From Nissolia schottii (Eukaryota; Streptophyta; Magnoliopsida; Fabales; Fabaceae), in assembly GCA_003254905.1 (NCBI GenBank), contig QANU01073741.1, positions 202,898 to 266,897 on the forward strand: a stretch of DNA of 64,000 nucleotides, given 5' to 3'. Made by a program: the position numbers and the translations under genes. A model generated the notes under the pieces. That model saw only the letters and a list, made by a program, of their open reading frames with translations, was not told the origin of the DNA and did no database searches. Of this stretch, positions 20,434-33,836 are shown piece by piece; position 1 is the stretch's first letter; the number at the start of each line of letters is the position of its first letter.

Positions 20434-23400
20434 CTAAAAAAAGCCTTGCTTATTTGGACAATCAGATGCTCGATGACCAGATCCCCCACAATTAAAACAT
20501 GATCCTCCAAATCTGCAATGCACATTCCAATGTCATATCAGTTATACACAAAAATATCACACGTGTGAAGCAAGCATATTGTAACTCGCAAAGGAAGAAA
20601 ATTACTAAACAAATATTAAAAGTGGTAACTGGTATACTAACCTGTCTGATGAGGAAGACCTGCTTGATCGCCTACCTCCAATTGGCCAATCATCCCCGCT
20701 GCTTTTGCCAGCTCGAGACCAGCTGCTGCCAGTTTTACTACTTCTACCACCTCTCCTATATGAATCACCAAAATCATCATCAAAGCTTCGTCCCCCGCTT
20801 CTACCACCACCTCTCCTATCGCCAAAATCGTCATCAAAGTTTCGGCCCCCACCCCATCCCCGTGAGGTTTTAAAACCTCCCCTAGAACTAGAACCTCCTC
20901 TTCTGTTACTTCGATCTCTGTCAGAAAACCTCCCATAGAAATCACTTGGTGGCCCATCATCTTGCAAAGCAGGTAACTGCAAATACAAAACAACACACGC
21001 ATTGGTGTTTATACAGTAAGTGACACAATAGGTCAGTACCCAAACATGGTTTTCTGGTTGGGCAAGAATACAGGCAGAGCCAACTGTAATCCGCGAAGAA
21101 TTACACAACAAAAATATCAATAAAATATTGTAATTTACCTTGGTAATCTTCGAAATAGTATTTCCAGGCAGTATGTCCCTGTTAAGTAACTCTTTAGCAA
21201 TGTCCTCTGGAAGATCAAAAACAGCTCCTTGAACCTGATATTAGGTATTGGCAACGTCAAACAACTTGTACAGGGTAGGTGCATTCCAACTAGAGCACAG
21301 AAAAGAATTGAAGAATATAATTAGATACAAACCCTTTCATCTGCAATTAAATGTATTTTTCCAACTTCATCAGCAGCTGGAGCATAAACATCAGAAAGAA
21401 ACCCAGTGACTGATCTTGCAGAAAAATATCTTCTATTATCTGAATCTCGAATAAGCTGCAACGTAACCCATCCCTACAATACAAGTGTTTTAATGAGCTA
21501 ACCGGTTAACAACAGGCTGCAAAAACAGCATACATATTTAAAAACAACAGAAAAATTATGCTTATGCAGCACATTGGTCTTGTTTAATGTTTACCCTATA
21601 AACATGTACACATAATAGTAGAACACATAAGACAACGTGTAAGGCCTACAGGCAATGCGTTATAAACTTCATGGACTATTGATTACTAAAAACAAAGGCA
21701 AGCTAAACAATTGTTATTCTCGATGGCATCATTGGGAAATATATGCTTCCCAGTACCTGCTCATGGGAGATTAGAGACCGCGATGATGGAGGCCGAGAGA
21801 ATCCACTCAGTTGTGCTAGTGCAGCTGCAAGGGCACTTGTCCCCTGTTCTTCAATAAGCTTTTGTGCAGTTGGTGTGAAAAACGCAACAGACTCAGGATG
21901 AACTCCATTGAGTGTGGCAACAACTTGTGCAGCAGATGACTCCAAAATCTCTTCTATAGCTGGTGGACTAATGAACTCAAATTTGCAGCCTACATCACGC
22001 TCCAGGGATCTAACTGTTCTCCTCTGGCTACTGGTGTACATAAGAATGGCAGTACCTTCTTTTCCTGCACGCCCAGTACGACCAGAGCGATGTACGAAAG
22101 TCTCAGGATCATTTGGAAGCTCATAATGGATAATCTGAGGGACACAACAAGGTTTTCAATATGTTGAGAACATACAGCTTTAGTACTACTGGATCAAGCC
22201 ATAGAAAGCTTACTATTCAAATAAAGATCTTAAACTTCTCTAGCAGAAAACAGATTTGAGACAGTGAAATTCTATAGTCCAATCTAGGTGTAAGATATCT
22301 CAAAACCTACTACTAAACCCTGAATTATCAAAATTTGATCGTCAGATTGTGAAACCCCAATTACAACCACAATTACAAATCCTAATCCCCAAATTGCAGT
22401 GTTTCAAGTGGTTCAGTTTATTCAACCTCAATCAGCATAAAATCTAAACTAACAAAAAGAATTAAAATATATTTTAAAAAAATGCTGGAATTCAAAGAGA
22501 TTCATACACAAACAACACTGGAAATTGGATATCTAGAGGTCGACCAATTACCAAATCAACATTGGGAATATCAAGTCCACGGGCTGCAACGTCAGTGGCA
22601 ACAAGAACTGTGAATTTGCCTTGCCGAAAACCATTCAGTGTTCTCTCTCTCTGATGCTGAGATATATCACCGTGCAGAGCTTCAGATGTTATACTATTTG
22701 TTAATACCAATGAAACTTCATCAGCATCTCTTTTTGTCTGTGTAAAAACTATAGTCTTCCCGCCCTTAGCATAAACCTAAAAAACAAAGCAACATTCTGT
22801 GAACTTATTGAATTACCACGTTAAAGCAAATGTAAAATGCAACCCTGACAGAAAAGTATATCTTGTAAAGTACATCTTGTAAAATACATCACAACTAAAA
22901 AATTTAACTGATTTAATATGTTAAAACTTTGCAACAGCTAAATGAATTTATAGAAGGATACACAGCCATAAGTTTGTGAGTAGGTGTACGCATGTGTATA
23001 TAAAACTCAATGTAATGAAATGACTAAACAGAACCTTGGGATGCCAGCTGCAGATATTAGAGAACATCAAGCTAAGATAGAAAGAAAAACATTCATGAAT
23101 TGGCAACTCACGGTTATAAGATCAGAAAGAATTGTTCGCTTTGAAGAGGCTGTGGCTGATAAAGCATAAAGTTTTATCCCTTCTGCAAGCTTTTCTTCTT
23201 CTTCACCAACCTTGTTAAAAGAAAAACAAAAGCACCATTATCATGATGTATTGTTTCTGGATTAAAATGAGTCATAATCATGATTAAATTTTCTTTCTAC
23301 AATAACTTCAATACTATACAGTATGCAAAATTGTGGCCTGAATTATTTGCTAACAAGGACATGAATTCACAAGTATAAGGCAATGTTAAAAAGAACATTT

Positions 23401-24948
23401 AAAGAGAAAAGAAGCAAAAGCCAATGCATGTAGACTAGGATGCAGTACTGGTAACAAAGATTTACCAAATCAATCGTCAACGGATTGTCCAAATATTTTC
23501 TGGCTAGTTTCTTCACCCAACCCGGCATGGTTGCGGAAAAAAGCATGCTTTGCCTCTCTGATGGGAGCTTTTCCAAAATTACTTCCACATCCTCCTCAAA
23601 CCCAACAGCAAGCATCTGATCAGCTTCATCGAGGACAAGATACTGAACTTCACTCAGTTTAAGGCTGTTCCCATTGATTAGGTCAATTATTCTACCAGGT
23701 GTCCCAACGACTACATCAACACCACGCGAAAGTGCACTTTGCTGGGTAACATAAGAAACACCCCCATAAACACAAACTGTGCTAAGATAAGGCGCAGACT
23801 CTTTTATCTCTTTCTCTACTTGCTTTGCTAGCTCCCTGGTAGGTGCAAGGACCAACACTCTAGGAAGACGACCAGACCGTCTGCAAAAGAAGAAACAAAT
23901 ATATATATATATCACATCAAGCCAACCTGAAATTAAAAATTTAAAAGGGTGCATATTGAATGACACGTGAATGATGATTACCTGAGAGGACTTGAATCTT
24001 CACCTTCAGTAAGACCTTTGATAATTGGCATCCCAAATGCTAATGTCTTGCCAGTCCCAGTCTTAGCCCGTGCAATGATATCTCTGCCTTCTAGTGCAGG
24101 CACTAGCACAGCTCTCTGATCACAAGTTAGACAACACAAAAAAATAAGATATGGTACTGTCAACTATTATTATAAGTGCATTTTGTCCTGCATTAAAACA
24201 ACTCATGGATTTGCAATAAAAAAATCAAGCTTATCCACTTTTCAAGCTTGTTCTGTCTCACTTTTGGTTCTTTCTCAAGCATATTTGTAGCTAGAAAATC
24301 GATTAGCAGCTAGTTCCCCAAATTTTGTCAAAATCACTTTTCAGAGGTAAGTTCCAAAATTATTTTCCTTTAAAATCACTTTTAACTAAAATTAATTTTG
24401 ACAAAATCAAAACCGTCTAAAACAAAGCGCACAATTGCGACTAATTGAACAACAATAAGCTATCATATTCTACTGCGATTGGTGCACGGTTAATTAAGAG
24501 AGTGAAGAACCTGAATGGGGAAAAGCTGGGTAATTCCACGCTTGTGGAGCGAATCGACGAGGCGCGAAGGAAGGCCCAGCTTGGAAACGTCGAGTTCGTC
24601 AGCGTCAGGAGCAGAGGCCTCCTCGGTTTCAGAGTCATAGCTCATGAAATCATCATCGTCGTCTTGGGAGAATTCGCCGCCGCGGCCTATGCCCTTGAAC
24701 GCTTCTTCGCTAAGGACGGAGGAATTCGGAGTAGCAATGGCGGAAGTGACAAAACTAACGGCGGGCTTAAACCCATTCTTGACGCTGTTGCTGCAAAGGT
24801 GAGCCCTGAGAACGTTGTTGAAGTGGGACTTGGTGTCTAAGCATTGCAACGAAACAGACGAAGAAGAAGCCGTGGTGGATGGCGGTGGTGGCCTGAGAGA
24901 GAGAGAAGGGGTTTGGTGTATGGAGGGAACACCAATGATAGAAGCCAT
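20434..24948 (-). CDS. RH3: chloroplast DEAD-box RNA helicase RH3
   Basis: RH3 (Arabidopsis At5g26742, EMB1138) is an ATP-dependent RNA helicase of the chloroplast stroma, needed for group II intron splicing and ribosome assembly. Ten exons join in frame: 24511-24948, 23982-24115, 23466-23880, 23112-23210, 22552-22776, 21757-22134, 21333-21473, 21139-21234, 20642-20976, 20434-20512. They total 2340 nt, 779 aa. A Ser/Thr-rich transit-peptide-like N-terminus precedes the Q-motif FPIQ (143-146), AKTGTGKT (163-170), PTRELA (204-209), DEAD (275-278), SAT (306-308) and HRSGRTGR (452-459). A GUCT domain ([10 protein letters not shown], from 564), an Arg/Gly-rich tail and a CCHC zinc knuckle (C759, C762, H767, C772) follow. 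I chose MASIIGVPS at 24948 because it matches the family N-terminus; a longer frame starts at 24990. Confidence 0.95.
24322..24407. repeat. inverted repeat in RH3 intron 1
   Basis: ATTTTGTCAAAATCACTTTT on the left is mirrored by AAAATTAATTTTGACAAAAT on the right, with a further inner pairing of AAAATCACTTTT. The segment of about 85 bp can fold back and may be a small MITE relic. Confidence 0.35.
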
Positions 24949-27062
24949 TTCCACTTGGGGAAATTCAGTGCCTCTAAAGTGTTTGCTCAAAGTCCAAAAC
25001 CACGGTGAGGGTTTTGTAGTAAGGATAGGGGTGAGAGAGACGATAAGGCCACGTACCTGTTTGGGAACGTATGGCCTTTCCTACATCCACGACCTTGCTC
25101 TCTCTCTCTCACTATTTATCTCCGTCTCTCGGTAAAGGATATTTAGATATTTCAAGGCAACCGCCAACCAGACAAGGTGGGATATTTATTTTACCCTTAT
25201 CATTATTTCACAATTAATATTGTTAAAATAAATGAAATGCTTCGAGGTTTTCGGGAGGGACATGAATGTGCAATTAGGCTTGCTGCTGCTCCCCATGAGC
25301 CTCTAGTGACGATTTTAGTTTTAGACAATCCTCCTGATTATACTACAAGTAGGATTTTGTGGAATTATATGCCACACATTTTAATCTCAAATAATTGTTT
25401 GGTTTTAATTACGCAATTATATTAAGAAAATGATTAAAAACTCAAAATTGTGAAAGTTTATAAAATTATTTTTATTAATTTCTTCATTTTCATTTTTCGC
25501 CTACTACTTTATCTCTTTTTCACTACTAATACTCTTCCTTTCATCTAAATGACGTATTTAGAGATTTTTACTCTTTTTGAGTGTTCAGTAAATATAGACT
25601 AATTTTCATTTCATAGTTTTTATCGGACATGATGTATCAAACATGCTTGGTATGCAAATTAAAACTTCATAAATCTTGTAGAATATATTTGAGAAATCAC
25701 ATTAAGGTATTTGATTGACACTGACATTCTTAAATATTGTATATTATGATAAAAATATCCTAATACAAGCTACATTATCAAGTTCAATGAGTTCGGCCTA
25801 GTTACATTCAAGTTGTGCACTACCCACCCCAAATAAGGTGAGAACAACCATAGGGCCAAAAATCTTAAGACCCAACTGGAGAATAGGTAGAACCAAGAGG
25901 AGGTTCGACCTTGAGTTGGGTAAGTCGAATACTCAGCATCTAATTCATCTATCTAAGCCCCATATGTTGTGCTACACTTACCCCTTAGCAGCGATTCAAC
26001 AACTGACTCTAAGATAAAGAATGGTTACTCCCCAAAACAGGGAACCATTTCTCTAAGCTAATCCTACCTTGTGCTTTCTTATAAAAAAAAAACACAATAG
26101 ATTTAACGTATCAAGTATCCTAAGTTCATATATTGATAAAATTTTCACCTCTAAGTCTGTGACCCCAACCGTAGCATGTAATCTTTGAGTAGGGATTATG
26201 GTTGGCTGTCATGCTACTAATATTGAAATTGAGAGAGACGCAAGGGGAAGAGTGATAGAAGTGTTAAGAGTGCAACAGAGATGAGAGAATGAGAGAGACC
26301 TCGACCATGGAGGTCTTAGGAGAATTGTTCTTCGATGCCCTACAACAAAGAATTAAGTTCTCTCAATGGGGCAACAACTTATATATAAGGTTAGGAGAAT
26401 GAATTTTTCTTTTGTTAGTATATTAATGAACTAAGTCACTCGTTATAACAAGGTACATACACAAGATACTTAAAATGGTCACTAATGAGCGGTGTTGGGC
26501 GACAATAGACTCAATAACAATAATGATTATAATCAATTGTGCTAAAACAACACACTTCAATTATTTTGACCTCAATATTAATATGAATCCAAAATAATTG
26601 TGATATAAATTTATGCTAGTCCACACAAAAATTCTAACATATATTACTAAATACACAAAAAAAATTCATGCTTACTTGAATGTTGAAATGTCATTACAAG
26701 CCCACCGCCTCACCATCATCATGCACGTAGGATGCGATGTGGTTGCTCCATCTAAGGACCTCCTAACTATTCCATCGTATTCTATATAAACTCATTCGCT
26801 TTTAGATTATCTCAACATATCCTTAACAAGACGGTGATGACCAAACAAAAATAGGAGATGGTTCGATTGCGGGGAGCACAAGTGGCGATTTAGGACAATT
26901 TGAACTATTCACATTTTTCATAAACATTCATTTTCTATGAGAACTCACATAAACAATTGATTACCTCGTTTATTACTCAAATTGCAGACATAGAATTTCT
27001 CTTGGAAAATAAAAAGACAAAAGCAGTGCGGTTAAGTTACAATTAATTTTGAACTGGGACAG
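24949..27062. other. divergent intergenic region between RH3 and the DUF300 gene
   Basis: About 2.1 kb separate the two divergent start regions. Near 25,040-25,140, just upstream of RH3, lie CCACGTAC and a CTCTCTCTCT tract that may serve its promoter. From 25,400 to 27,000 the DNA is AT-rich with scattered GAGAGAGAC stretches near 26,230-26,310 and no supportable gene. A short open frame around 25,177-25,425 is not recognised. Pyrimidine-rich sequence at 27,080-27,260 looks like the DUF300 5' leader. Confidence 0.5.
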
Positions 27063-27419
27063 GTGTTCTGTTTGGGAAGCGTCTCCCCATTTTCCCTTTT
27101 CCTTCGCAGCAAAGCCAACAACAGCCGCCATTATTGGTGCCAGTGCACCATTCCTCTCCTCCTCTCTGTAATCCTTCCTTTCTCATCCCCTTCCAACTCA
27201 CAGATCTGCTCCCTTATCCCCTCCTTTTCGTTCCCACCACTTCCGATCAACCGATCCCCTATTCTGGCTAGGGTTTAGAGGTACCTTCCGTCACAATCAT
27301 TGACGTTCCCTCTTTCAATTTCTGTGCTCGCGATTCTTCAAATGCATTGTTCACAACTTCATGATAATAATTGTTGCTGATTTATGCAGGGGAATCTCGG
27401 TTGGGTGAGGTCGCCCAGA

Positions 27420-30400
27420 ATGGGGATACTGGTTCCTGCTTTCTTATACATTGTCGCTTTCTTCTGCACCGTCGTAGCTATCGCTTTGGCTGTTCTTCAC
27501 ATTTACAGGCACCTTCTCAATTACACTGAGCCTACCTACCAGCGCTACATCGTGCGCATCATCTTTATGGTCCCGGTTAGTGGTTCCACTCTTTCTGATT
27601 TCATTGACTGCTGGCAATTGTCCGTTGTTACTGTAGTTGCTATGCATGATGAGCTAATTGCTTACTGTTGAAGATTTGTTTCGTGATTTTGAGGAATGAT
27701 TTTCAACCGTGCTAGTTTTTTCGTAGTTATTCCGATGATTGTTTTTTATCAGTTGCTAAAATAGGTGTCCTTATGCATTAAGTTAATTGCATGAAGTAGT
27801 TTTTAGTGGCTAAATAATCAAAGATTTCCCAGCTCTTTCTGCACAAAAAGTTTATATATCAAGTCGGATGAACATTGCACTACACTACCTTTTACTTCAG
27901 ATAAGGATTTTTGAACTTCTCTGGTGTAAACACGGAAGCATAAATGAGGGCCAAGTGAACAGGGTTATGGTTTGGCTCTTAGTTCATTTACTTCGTATCA
28001 TAGTGTAGTGTACTTGAAATGCCGTCAGGAATTTAACCGGTTTTTGTTATATAGCATTTCCTTTTCTGATTTGTTTTAGACTGCTTAAATTGATTTTTCT
28101 CTCGCAGGTTTATGCGCTGATGTCATTCCTGTCCCTTGTTGTACCTAAGAGTTCAATCTACTTTAATTCCATACGGGAAGTGTAAGTTCATTTGTGTTTT
28201 TCTATTTTTTATTTTATTTTGGCTGTTGCTGATATTAAGCCTGAATACTTTTTGTATGGTTATTGTTCATTGCTATTTCATGGTTTGCATGTTCTGTTCT
28301 CTTGCTGTTTATGATTTGGGAAATTAGCTTGTTAGCACATACCAGCGGCTAACTGTATGGGTATTTTAATTATAATACTGGTATTCTACACAAATCTTGA
28401 CTTAATCAAGACTTGGAAGTAGTTCTGCGTGTCTCGCCGTTCAGAAACCCCATTGCAGTGTCTACATTGAACTGACCAGTCTGATACCCTACTGTAGATA
28501 GAGTCCAAATTCCCTGCATATGAAACTGTCTTTAGTCCTTCAAATAGGCTGATTTATCATAGAGGATGTCTGTAAACATGTCACTGGGGCATGCTGTTTT
28601 TGCCTTGTTAGCTAGCAACTAGTAACTTCTGAACAATGCTTAAGAAAAGTAATATTCTTCCATTTATGATGAGACTGAGGTGGTATAGGGGAAAACTGCA
28701 GCAGCAGTAACAGTCCTTAGTTACATATGCAGTCAAAATAGTGGAAAGGCAATACCATTTATTTTCCTATTTAGTGTGATTTCATTCCCTCATACCTTCT
28801 CTAGTGCATCTGCTATCTTTCAGTTATGTGATCTATGTTCACCCAGCAGACTGTTATTGCTTGATCTTAAATTACAGTAAATTTTATAGATATATGCGCA
28901 TTATCCTGGAGCAGTTTGTTAATTATTTTTTCTTGTACTGTTTTAGCTATGAAGCCTGGGTCATTTATAATTTCCTATCACTATGTCTGGCATGGGTTGG
29001 TGGTCCTGGAGCAGTTGTAATAAGTTTGAGTGGTCGAGTTCTGAAGCCATCATTTTGTCTGCTGACTTGTTGCTTTCCTCCTATACCACTGGATGGGTGA
29101 GTTTGTATCTGATTCATATTTTTGGATTGAAAGTTTTTGTGCCTGAAAATAGTTAAATACTCCTTGGAAACTGACCACTTTAATTGTAACTCTATGGTTT
29201 TTTTTTTGGGTGTTAGATTAACACTTTTGTAAATTATAAGTGGCTAGAATTATGTATGTGGAATATAATATGGTTATTTGTTTTTTATGGGTTGTTGGGA
29301 AGCAAGGTAGACATGCTATAGAAGCAAGGAATTTTGTTACAGACTTGTAACATGTCTGCATGATCATTATAACAAAATTATTGTTCATCTCTCACTTTTG
29401 AAACTTCTAGTGCAGGCGTTTCATACGTAAATGCAAGCAAGGGTGTTTGCAGTTTGTGATTTTGAAGCCCATTTTAGTTGCTGTGACTCTTGTACTTTAT
29501 GCGAAGGGGAAATATATGGATGGAAATTTCAGTCCAAATCAGTCATACTTGTATCTGACTATTATATATACGTTCTCATATACAATGGCTCTCTATGCTC
29601 TTGCTTTATTTTATATGGCATGCAAGGATCTTCTTCAGCCATTCAATCCAGTCCCCAAGTTTGTCATAATAAAATCTGTTGTATTCCTGACTTATTGGCA
29701 GGTACTTTTCACTTCGCTTTCATTTTTATGGTATATTCTTTCCTATTTTCAGCTCTATATTGTTGCCAGTTGTACTTTTCACACCCTAAAAAATTACTAC
29801 TCTTTAATAAGGATGCCTTATTCTATTTTACGATGATCAATAACTTTTTTGGAGCATTTTTTTTTAACTTCCTCCTCCAAAAAAGTAAGAAAATAATAAT
29901 TTTGCAGCTTGAATTCTGGGTTAGTATAAGCTTTCAGTGTTTTGCCTTGTGACGTATAAAATTGAGGAAGCAAAGATTTGTATTACCCCTCCTAATATAT
30001 ATGCCAGAAGTTAGATTTGTTGTCTTCTCTTCTTCTTTTATGCTAGTTTTTTTGGGGCAAAATTCATCAGTTTTTTTAAACTTACCTTCCATTCTCTGTT
30101 TCTCAAGCTCTGTTACTTTTCTAATTTTTCTTAAAAGTGTAGCATATTAAAAACCACGATTATTTGCATATTAATTATTAGTTAATAAAATTAAGCAGAA
30201 AATTGATACCCATAAAGGGTATGTCACTGTTATGATTTTATTTTGCTATTTTGTGAAGATTTTTTTATATCTTTATTTAACCTTATTTTTGTTGAATGCA
30301 CAAAGTTTGCTATGCTATGGCCTGTTGGATTTAATTTAGAATTTGAAGTTGATTCAATTGATTTGGTGTTGTTTGGTTCTACTGTATTTACTATTTACTC

Positions 30401-31234
30401 GAGGTATGAAGCAGGGTTACTCTTTGTAATTTTTTTTCTTAGGGCGTCTTATTCTTCCTTGCTGCTAAGTCGGGATTCATTAAGGATGCAGATGAAGCTG
30501 CTCTACTTCAAAATTTTATCATTTGTGTTGAGATGCTTGTTGCTGCTGTGGGACACTTTTATGCATTTCCGTACAAAGAATATGCTGGTGCTAATGTAGG
30601 TGGATCTCAAGGTTTGACAGCTAGCCTTGGGCATGCTTTGAAGTTAAATGACTTTTACCACGATACTGTCCACCAGGTGAGTCTCACTTCGCGTAGTCTG
30701 CACCTAGTTTATGACATTGTCAGTATATGGCTTTGCTTCAGGCTAGCTTAGTGACTGCTATGCTGCTACTCTAGTTCCCTGGATTTTTGTTGAAACATCT
30801 AGCCTTCCTTTCGCTTGTATTTTATCTGTTGATTGTCTTATACTGCTTAAACTTTGTTGCAGTTTGCACCAACGTATCATGATTATGTTCTCTACAACCA
30901 CAGTGAAGGTGAAGAGGGATCACGGAAGTACAGGTCACGAACTTTCGTTCCAATGGGCCCGGAGATGGATACTGTGAGAAAAAATAAGCATATGTACGGA
31001 AACAAGTTAGATGACATACAACTCTCAAGTTTCTCTTCTTCTAATAGTAGCAGTCCTTCAAATTCCAGTCCCATACCCGATGCTCTGAGCTCTGATGCAA
31101 CGAATACTTCTTTGCTTGTTGACATGTCCAATTCTGCATCTGAACCATATGATTTGACACTTATTGACTTGGAAGTATCCAGTTACCCTGAAAATGTTCC
31201 TGCAGCTGATAAAGCTGGTACTAGGCAACCATGA
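27420..31234 (+). CDS. DUF300/LAZ1/TMEM184-family membrane protein
   Basis: This multi-pass family (organic solute transporter alpha/TMEM184 in animals, LAZ1 in plants) sits in endomembranes. Plant members are linked to vacuole integrity and hormone signalling, but the molecular activity is unsettled. Seven coding segments join: 27420-27575, 28108-28181, 28947-29096, 29416-29701, 30443-30676 and 30863-31234 plus a noncoding leader exon ending near 27,280; coding total 1272 nt, 423 aa. The closest Arabidopsis relatives from memory are At5g26740 and At3g05940, of nearly the same length. Hydrophobic helices alternate with conserved loops, including SIREVYEAWVIYNF, KPILVAVTLVLYAKG, LQPFNPVPKFVIIKSVVF and FIICVEMLVAAVGHFYAFPY. 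The C-terminal ~125 residues are hydrophilic and Ser-rich, with HDYVLYNHSEG conserved and the rest low complexity. The gene is divergent from RH3. Confidence 0.92.
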
Positions 31235-33836
31235 GGAACATTCATAGGTAGATTGGTGGGGAAAAAGTTATTTGCTAGGGAGATGAGATGGGGAGGGGCA
31301 CCTAACATTGTTTCTGTTCTTGGAGAGAACTATGATACAAGCGTGGTTTCTTAAATTCCGGGAAAGGATTTAAGCAGATCCTGTGCGCATTAGTGTTGAT
31401 ATATACCTTATAAGTCCTTAATCAGCCACACTCTCAAGATAAAAACAGTCCCTGATATGAGTCTCCGTTCTCATACTGTAATTGTCTTCAATGTTTTGTG
31501 TGTCCTGTGTGCACATTGTAGATACAGAACTTATTGACATACTTCAAACACAACAGATTCTGGCAAGTTATGAATTAGAACTGATTCATTCTTTTCTCCC
31601 GAGCACCTTGAAGATACATATTTGTGGGTTCATTAAATCTGATTGGCGTTGTTTTGTATTTATTATGTATTTGTGTTTTTGATAATTTACAGATTTTTTT
31701 AACGATGAAGATCTTCACAGTTGTGTAAACTTTGCTGCATGTTTGGCATCCGGATTCCAACCCTTAAATTTCTCAAATTTGCATTTTATTTATTTTGCAA
31801 ACACGAGTTGTCAAGGGGCTTTAACAGTGAATATGCAAAAAGCCGAACACGGACTATATGAGGAAGGAAAAGTAAAGTGTTCAAATTTTAATACCCTATC
31901 AATAATTCTCTGTTTCTGACGCCGTATGTAAACAGAGAACAGTCGAAAACTATCAAACAGTCTTTCTTATACATGTATTGAAGCCTGATAAATCAAATGA
32001 AGGAAGACACTGATGCTTCCTAAATGTGGAAGAAAGTGCAGAATAAAGGTCCGCGTATGAATGTTTAAACTTGCAGTTAACGTAGGAAGATGCCTAGTTA
32101 ATTTTAGAGTTGGTTGCACCTATCCCCGTGTTGATTGGTACGAATACAAGAGAACTAATCTCAAAATGTCTTATCTAACTCTTTGATATTCTTATTTGCT
32201 ACGTCACCCTCTCCATTAGCAAGGAAGCTAAGTTCAAAACTACACATTGTTCATCTAATTCTTTGAACAAGTACAGCGAAGCTACCTTAGCCCAACTGCT
32301 TGAATTGTTCATATTTCCAATTCACCCAACCAATTATAATGATCTCTATAACGTGTTGATCATCATCGTTATCTAACTCGTTTTATTTTATATATATATA
32401 TATATAGTTATTTATTCGGGTTTCGCTAGATACTATAATGCTGTTGTTACTTGCGTGCAAAGATTTATTGGATCACGCGAAGGGTTATGCTTTTTTGTCC
32501 CTACAGCATGGGTTGACGATGCTCCTTCGCCCATTGGACAAGCTACGGACGAGGATGGCTCTGATTTAAGCCTACCAAACCCATCTATGGAAAAGCACAA
32601 GAGAGGAGGTTTTCGTGTGATTGTTTTAATGATGACTCGCATATGCAAGCGAAGTAGTGCACGGATAAAGATAGATGAGAAATCAAACCTCATCTCATAG
32701 GTTGTCTTACTTGATAGTCTTATTTTTTAATTTAATTTATTCTTTGACTTATTTTATACGTACATTAGTCTAAATTTAAAATTGAAATTTATGACATGAA
32801 GCCAAATTTAAACAAACAAACTACTATTTACTTTGCATCCTTCAATCCTTATTAAACTCCTTTAATCCTCATTAACAAACATTAATAGTAATAAAAATAG
32901 AAAAGATAAAGAGAACAAATATTGCATAGTTAGAGAGTATTTTTGGATTAAGATGCTTTCTTATTCATTTTAAAAATGAGAAAATCTTGATCCTATATAT
33001 TTTTTTTTCTAGAAATTGGGTTAACAAAAATTGAATTCTAAAAATTATAATTATAAGAACGAAGTCATTAACTCTCCCAAAAATTTAAACCAGTGAATAA
33101 AAATAATTAAATAATTTTATATCTTCCTTTACCCAAATTATCAAGTAAATTGTGCTCAATTATACTAACATGTTAGGGTTAATTACCATTAAAACAAACA
33201 TTTTAGGTTTAATCAGAGGTAAGCCCCACACTTTTTATTCATAATCGTGAGACAGTAACTTCTGAGGAGAAATTACGTGAGGGTCTCCATCTAAAAAGGA
33301 GCAAGGACTTACCCTACTATCCACGTGGTAAAGTTCTTCTTGATGGGGTATTATAGTAACATAATATTTAAGAAAAATGTTACTTATATTTAATCTTTTA
33401 TATACGTATTAAATGTGAACATGAATCTTATAATATTGGTAAAAAAGCTATAAAAATATAAAAAAATAATATTTAAGACACCCTAATCCACAAGACCCGA
33501 AAAGGGTGGCTAAAGAGAGGCAGAGCAAGAAACAAGAATTAAAAAATAAAATGATTTGTCTTTAGCTCCTCCTCCTCCTCCTCCTCCTCCTGTGGCGGCG
33601 CACCCTTCGGCTCGCAAAGCAAAGCAACCCCCAACTAAGGTGTGCCCTCCAATCACAGTTCATACCCCCTTCTCTTCTCTTGTGTGAGTCTCACATAATA
33701 CTTGTACTTATGTTATTATCTGCCAATTTTGTCATCACTCCTATTTAATGGCACTCACTTTTAGAATAACAAAAAAAGAAGAAGCAAAGTAACTGTTCTG
33801 TTTTCCACTTTTTCAGAGCTTCTCTGTTTTGGTGCT
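31235..33836. other. intergenic DNA before the small basic-protein gene
   Basis: The first few hundred bases are probably the DUF300 3' UTR. Beyond about 31,900 the region is AT-rich, with a (TA)n tract near 32,388-32,406. A block at 32,430-32,700 is open on both strands but matches no family that I know, and is not called a gene. Leader-like sequence with a CTC repeat starts near 33,560. Confidence 0.5.
33566..33591 (+). repeat. (CTC)n microsatellite in a probable 5' leader
   Basis: Nearly nine CTC units lie about 250 bp before the ATG of the 119-aa gene. CT-rich repeats are common in plant 5' leaders. A donor-like AAG|GTGTGC near 33,640 and an acceptor-like TTTTTCAG near 33,817 suggest that a leader intron may separate this tract from the start codon. 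Confidence 0.85.

Noticed and set aside
24445-24840. 131-aa plus-strand frame over RH3 exon 1
   Set aside because: It is antisense to the verified RH3 first exon and has no independent support.
26863-26890. GGTTCGATTGCGG as a tRNA T-arm
   Set aside because: No acceptor stem, D-arm or anticodon arm can be built around it.
32433-32700. Overlapping 81-aa and 86-aa frames on both strands
   Set aside because: Neither translation resembles a known family, and there is no promoter, splice or conservation evidence; it may be old repeat DNA.
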